Part shown: positions 60,278 to 64,000 of the stretch, piece by piece | How positions within the stretch are numbered: position 1 is the first letter of the stretch | Layout of the letters: the number at the start of each line of letters is the position of its first letter | Source of the DNA: Catenulispora sp. EB89 | GTDB lineage: Bacteria > Actinomycetota > Actinomycetes > Streptomycetales > Catenulisporaceae | Length of the DNA stretch: 64,000 nt | Direction of reading: 5' to 3' | NCBI RefSeq assembly: GCF_041261445.1 | Contig: NZ_JBGCCU010000019.1 | Location: 1 to 64,000 of the forward strand | Translations under genes and position numbers: made by a program | The notes under the pieces: generated by a model | Told to the model about the DNA's origin: nothing | The model's input: only the letters and a program-made list of their open reading frames with translations | The model's database searches: none

Positions 60278-62172
60278 GCCCTCTTCCGTCCCCCGGTGAA
60301 TGCCGCCGCCTGCTTGGTGAACAGGTCCGCGTAGGTCCCCGCGCGGGCCAGGAGCTCGGAATGGCTGCCGAGCTCGGTGATCCGGCCGCCGTCCAGCACC
60401 GCGATGCGGTCGGCCCGGCGGACCGTGGAGAACCGGTGCGAGATCACGATGCTGGTCACGCCCTGCGTGATCTCCAGGAACCGTTCGTAGAACGCTGCTT
60501 CGGCGCGCACGTCGAGTTGCGCCGTCGGCTCGTCCAGGATCAGGACCGTCGCGCCGCGGGAGATCGCGTACAGCGCGCGGGCCAAAGCGATGCGCTGCCA
60601 CTGTCCGCCGGACAGGTCGGTCCCGCCTTCGTACTGCGGGGACAGGATCGTGTGTCGGCCGTTCGACAGCCCCTCGACCAGGTCTTTCGCGCCGGCACGC
60701 TCGACGGCCTGCGCGAACGCCGCTTCGTCGACCGGACCCCCTAGAAGGTTCAGCGTGATGTTGTCCTCGGCGGTGAGCGGGTAGCGCGTGTAGTCCTGGT
60801 AGACGACGGCGATCTGCTTCTGCCAGTCGCGGACTTTCAGGTCGTTCAGCGGTACGCCGTCCACCAGGATCCGGCCGTGGCCCGGATCGCGCAGCCGGGC
60901 CAGCAGCGTGACCAGCGTGGTCTTGCCGGCTCCGTTGATCCCCACCAATGCGGTCGATTCCCCGGCGTGCAGCGTCAGATTCAGGTCGCTGTAGACCTCT
61001 GATTCACTGCCGGGGTAGCGGAAGCCGACGTGCTCGAAGACCACGTCCCGGGCCGGCATGCCCGCCGGGTCGACGGTCCCGGCCGCGCTGTCCACCGGGT
61101 CGGCGCTCGGCTCCAGCGACTCGGTCAGCTCGTCGAGGTCGGGCAGCGCCGTGAGCATCATCTCCAGCTGGAAGTCGGTCATCGAGACCGTGCCCACCGA
61201 CATCGACGACGGCAGCATCGTCAGCATCACCGCCAGCGTGCCCAGGCCGATCTCGCGGTGGTACGCGGCCCAGCCGAGCGTCCCGGCGCCGAGCGCGAAG
61301 ACCGCGAAGACCCCGATCGCGACGGTTGCCACCCGCCGGCCCTGGCGTCGGATCTCGTGCCAGGTGGGAGTCAGGCCGCTGACGTAGTGGGTCCGGTGCT
61401 CGGCGGCGAGCCAGCCGCCGAGGCCGAAGACCCGCGCCTCCTTCGCCGCGCCCGGCCGGGTCGCCAGCGCGAACAGGTACCAGGCGCGCCGCAGCGGCAC
61501 GCCGGCGGCCCGGAAGCTGCTGACCCGGGTGCGGATCAGCTGGCCCAGCGGGTGCCGGACGGCTATCCACGCCGCGAACATCGCCAGTCCCAGCCACCAG
61601 CGGAAGGTGGACAGCACGACGCAGGCCATCGTGCCGGACAGCCAGCCGCCGAGCTGCGAGGCGATGGTCATCGGGGCGTCGGCCGGGGCGGCGTTCATCA
61701 GCTGCCCCTGCGCGTTGGCCAGCCGGTCCAGGGTTTCGGCGTCCTCCAGGTGCGCGATGCCCGCCGGGGCGCTGACCGCCGTCACCAGCCGGCGCTGGAG
61801 CGCGACCACCATGCGGGCCCGCACGACGGAGGACAGCGCGTCCTGCGCCGGACCGCGCAGCAGCGACAAGCCGTAACAGACCCCTGCGATGGCCAGCGCG
61901 ACCAGCAGCGAGTGGCCCGCCCCGGAGCTCAGGCCGTCGCGGGCGGCGGCCGGGATGCGGCCGGTGGCGCGGCCCATCGCGATCAGCGTGAGGTTCGGCA
62001 GCACCGCCTCGGCGACGACGAACGCGGCGACGGTCCAGGTCAGCGCCGGGCTGACCGAGGTCAGCAGGCGCACGGCCCGAACGCGCCGCGAGGCTTTGAG
62101 CGTGGACAGCGGATGCGACAAGCGTGACGCGGCTTGCCGGATCGGTGACGGTGGCTTCGGCACGGGGTCCAC
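60274..62172 (-). CDS. ABC exporter, fused membrane and ATPase domains (first of pair)
   Basis: A 632-residue half-transporter with six membrane helices and a nucleotide-binding domain: Walker A ALVGINGAGKTT, signature DLSGGQWQRIALARAL, Walker B VLILDEPTAQLD, His loop VISHRFSTVRRADRIAVL. GTG at 62172. It is partner to the downstream exporter and lies 67 bp after the ABC-2-like membrane protein gene. The substrate is unknown: lipid, peptide or drug are all possible. Confidence 0.9.
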   Translation of the reverse strand: MDPVPKPPSPIRQAASRLSHPLSTLKASRRVRAVRLLTSVSPALTWTVAAFVVAEAVLPNLTLIAMGRATGRIPAAARDGLSSGAGHSLLVALAIAGVCYGLSLLRGPAQDALSSVVRARMVVALQRRLVTAVSAPAGIAHLEDAETLDRLANAQGQLMNAAPADAPMTIASQLGGWLSGTMACVVLSTFRWWLGLAMFAAWIAVRHPLGQLIRTRVSSFRAAGVPLRRAWYLFALATRPGAAKEARVFGLGGWLAAEHRTHYVSGLTPTWHEIRRQGRRVATVAIGVFAVFALGAGTLGWAAYHREIGLGTLAVMLTMLPSSMSVGTVSMTDFQLEMMLTALPDLDELTESLEPSADPVDSAAGTVDPAGMPARDVVFEHVGFRYPGSESEVYSDLNLTLHAGESTALVGINGAGKTTLVTLLARLRDPGHGRILVDGVPLNDLKVRDWQKQIAVVYQDYTRYPLTAEDNITLNLLGGPVDEAAFAQAVERAGAKDLVEGLSNGRHTILSPQYEGGTDLSGGQWQRIALARALYAISRGATVLILDEPTAQLDVRAEAAFYERFLEITQGVTSIVISHRFSTVRRADRIAVLDGGRITELGSHSELLARAGTYADLFTKQAAAFTGGRKRA

Positions 62173-62239
62173 CGTGACGGAGTGGCCTACGGCGTGGCAA
62201 CCGTGTTTTCCGACGGCGAACGGGAGGGCCGGTCGCCAG

Positions 62240-63652
62240 CTAGTCCGTCTGCGGAGGCATCGGCTGCGGTGTCAGCCGCCGTAGGCCCTTGCGGTCGTAG
62301 TACTGCGTCATCGCGAAGCCGAAGACCAGGGCCCCGGCGACGCCGACGATGATCATCAGCCAGGCGCGCATCAGGCCGGCGTCGCCCCGGGCGTCGAAGT
62401 ACAGGATGGCGCGGACGCCGCCGGCGAGCTGGCGCATCGGCTCGAAGGAGCCGAGGAAGCGATAGATGGTCGGCGCCGCCTGGAGTGGGACGGTCGCCCC
62501 GGAGGAGGGCAGGGCCAGGGCGATGAAGACGAACATGGACACCAGCTGGCCGATGCCGCCGAAAGCCGCGTTGATGGCCTGCACACCCAGCCCGATCGCC
62601 AGGCACGCGCAGTAGGAGAAGATCCACAGCAGCGGGATGTGGCTGGCGTCCATGCCGAGGATGGCGATGCACGCCAACATCACCATGCTGGTGGTGAGCA
62701 GCGAGATGCCGGCGGTCATCACCATCTTCAGCACCAGGGTCTGGGTCCGGGTGATCGGGACGGTCGGGCGCCGGGTGTGCCAGGGACCCATCTCGCTGTC
62801 GGCGTAGCCCAGCGCGGTGTCCACGCCGGAGTGGATCAGGTTGCCGCTGATGAAGCCGGCCAGGACCAGCAGCAGCGCGTAGTAGAAGGCGGTCAGGCCC
62901 AGGCCGCTGTGCCGGCCGATGGCGTGGCCGACCTGGACGGTGACCGCGACCGGGTCGGCCAGCAGCAGCCGGGCGGTGCCGTCCAGACCGGAGGCCGCGG
63001 GGGCGGCGGCGAGCTGCTTGCCGATGGTCAGCGAGGACTGGTGGGCCGCGTTCTGGGTGACCTGGGAGGCCAGCGAGGAGCCCAGGCTGCCCAGGCCCGG
63101 GTTGGTGAGCACGGTGATCGTCGGGCGCACCGTGCCGCCGCCGGTGACGAGCGCGCCGAGCGAGGCGGTGAAGTCGGCGGGGATCTCCAGCGCGCCGTAG
63201 ACCTTGCCCGAGGCCAGCATGTCCTGCGCCTCGGCCGGCCCGACCCGCTTCCAGTCGAACTGCCCCGACGGCGACCCGGCGACCACCGCCTGCGCCACCT
63301 GCGCGCCGATGTTCTGCTGCTGGCCCGGCGGCGGGGCGCCGGTGTCGGCGTCGACCAGCGCGATCGGGAGGTGGTGCAGGTTGCCGTTCGGGTCGAGGAT
63401 GCCGCCCATGTAGAGCAGCGAGAGCAGGAGCGCCACCAGCGCCGCCAGGACGGCCGGGATCAGCCACAGCTTGGGGCGGCGGACCAGCATGCGCGCGGTG
63501 GCGCGGTGGTGCGGCGGCCCGGGCTGTGCCGGCTGCTCGGGCTTCTCAGACTGCTCGGGCTGCTTGGCCTGGTCGGCCTGCTCGGCTTGCGCGGGCTTCT
63601 CAGGCTGCTCGGGCTGCTCCGGCTGCGCTGTCGGCGAGGTCACGGTCGTCAC
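62240..63652 (-). CDS. ABC-2/YhgE-Pip-like membrane protein
   Basis: A 470-residue membrane protein. A Gln/Pro/Glu/Lys-rich cytosolic start of about 50 residues leads to TM1 (LWLIPAVLAALVALLLSLLYMGG). A large outside domain follows (LPIALVDADTGAPPPGQQQNIGAQV, KRVGPAEAQDMLASGKVYGALEIPADF), typical of YhgE/Pip and DUF3533/ABC-2 proteins, then five or six C-terminal helices. First gene of a three-gene export operon. It may act with the two ABC proteins or export on its own. GTG start at 63652 without a clear SD box. Confidence 0.82.
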   Translation of the reverse strand: MTTVTSPTAQPEQPEQPEKPAQAEQADQAKQPEQSEKPEQPAQPGPPHHRATARMLVRRPKLWLIPAVLAALVALLLSLLYMGGILDPNGNLHHLPIALVDADTGAPPPGQQQNIGAQVAQAVVAGSPSGQFDWKRVGPAEAQDMLASGKVYGALEIPADFTASLGALVTGGGTVRPTITVLTNPGLGSLGSSLASQVTQNAAHQSSLTIGKQLAAAPAASGLDGTARLLLADPVAVTVQVGHAIGRHSGLGLTAFYYALLLVLAGFISGNLIHSGVDTALGYADSEMGPWHTRRPTVPITRTQTLVLKMVMTAGISLLTTSMVMLACIAILGMDASHIPLLWIFSYCACLAIGLGVQAINAAFGGIGQLVSMFVFIALALPSSGATVPLQAAPTIYRFLGSFEPMRQLAGGVRAILYFDARGDAGLMRAWLMIIVGVAGALVFGFAMTQYYDRKGLRRLTPQPMPPQTD

Positions 63653-63819
63653 CGTAGTACGGCGTCGCAGGTGGGACGGTGTGCGACACGCTCGCAGGCG
63701 GAGAGCCCGCCGGCCCGCGACCAGTTTTGCCCGGCGCGCGGGTCTGTATGGGAGACAGGCGACCGGCGCAGAACGTGCGCTGCGAGGGCTCTGAAACTCC
63801 CAGAGGAGACAGATCGGAT

Positions 63820-64000
63820 ATGAGTACCCATATCATCCAGTACGAAGTCAAGCCGGACCAGGCCGAGGAGAACCAGCGCCTCGTCGAGGCCGTCTTCGCG
63901 CAACTCAAAGCCGAGAAGCCCCAAGGCCTGCACTACGCGACCTTCCGGATGGAGGACGGCGTAAGCTTCGTCCACCTCGTCGCCTACGACGACGATGACG
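63820..64000 (+). CDS. Small alpha/beta-barrel (ABM-like) protein, partial
   Basis: ATG at 63820 follows AGAGGAGA. The first 60 residues (HIIQYEVKPDQAEENQRLVEAVFAQLKAEKPQGLHYATFRMEDGVSFVHLVAYDDDD) match the beta-alpha-beta start of ferredoxin-like dimeric alpha/beta barrels such as antibiotic biosynthesis monooxygenase-like proteins. The gene runs beyond the right edge, so length and function cannot be judged. It is divergent from the ABC export operon. Confidence 0.75.
   Translation, partial: MSTHIIQYEVKPDQAEENQRLVEAVFAQLKAEKPQGLHYATFRMEDGVSFVHLVAYDDDD

Overview
The window is about 70 percent or more G+C with strong GC3 bias, GTG starts, SapB/MgtC, RraA, GPP34, HxlR and split LigD-type genes, and a contractile injection system of the kind found in filamentous actinomycetes. 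It is most likely a chromosomal segment of a Streptomyces- or Catenulispora-like member of the Actinomycetota. No tRNA, rRNA, CRISPR array, integrase or complete insertion sequence was seen.

Left arm (1-11,130): a gene without a visible start at the edge, a methyltransferase-like protein, a lipid-anchored penicillin-binding protein, a radical SAM enzyme with unusual cysteine spacing, a divergent NmrA-type reductase/HxlR regulator pair, a DinB-type polymerase converging on a two-gene LigD-Pol plus ATP-dependent DNA ligase operon, and about 500 bp of degenerate GC-rich repeats.

Divalent-metal island (11,185-21,142): an M-box (ykoK) magnesium riboswitch and a short leader ORF precede an NRAMP-related transporter of the magnesium type, followed by MgtC. 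A perfect two-way terminator separates this from an oppositely oriented operon with a second NRAMP-related transporter, four or five previously uncounted small proteins (one His-rich) and an RraA-like gene. A divergent ArsR-type regulator with a SmtB/CzrA-type alpha-5 metal site precedes an MgtA-type P-type ATPase. A near-palindromic 24-bp operator overlaps the -35 regions of both divergent promoters. Every transporter here points to Mg2+, yet the protein regulator carries a transition-metal site.

Injection-system operon (21,161-50,317, all minus strand): 19 tightly packed genes, many overlapping by 4-10 bp. In transcription order they are sheath, tube, Zn-ribbon/gp26-like protein, disordered protein, DUF4255 cap protein, AAA ATPase, a small protein, a 2042-residue DUF4157 protein with an HEILH motif and a long hydrophobic middle, a HEAT-repeat protein, tube adaptor, LysM protein, gpD-like hub, gpV-like spike, PAAR-like tip, gp25, baseplate J, a gp6/Pvc12-like wedge, a gpI-like beta-helix protein and a DUF6519 protein. 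There is no capsid, portal, terminase or lysis gene, so this is an extracellular or cytoplasmic contractile injection system (eCIS/CIS), not a prophage. The giant DUF4157 protein and the HEAT-repeat gene 29 bp behind it are the best candidates for something undescribed: a combined tape-measure/cargo protein with a possible cognate partner.

Right arm (51,131-64,000): a GPP34 protein, a cupin-XRE regulator divergent from a His-rich methyltransferase, an aquaporin gene broken by at least two lesions, thymidylate synthase ThyA, a TetR regulator divergent from a quinone oxidoreductase with two matching 5-2-5 operators, a lipoprotein, an export operon of two full ABC exporters plus an ABC-2/YhgE-like membrane protein, and the start of a small alpha/beta-barrel protein running off the right edge.
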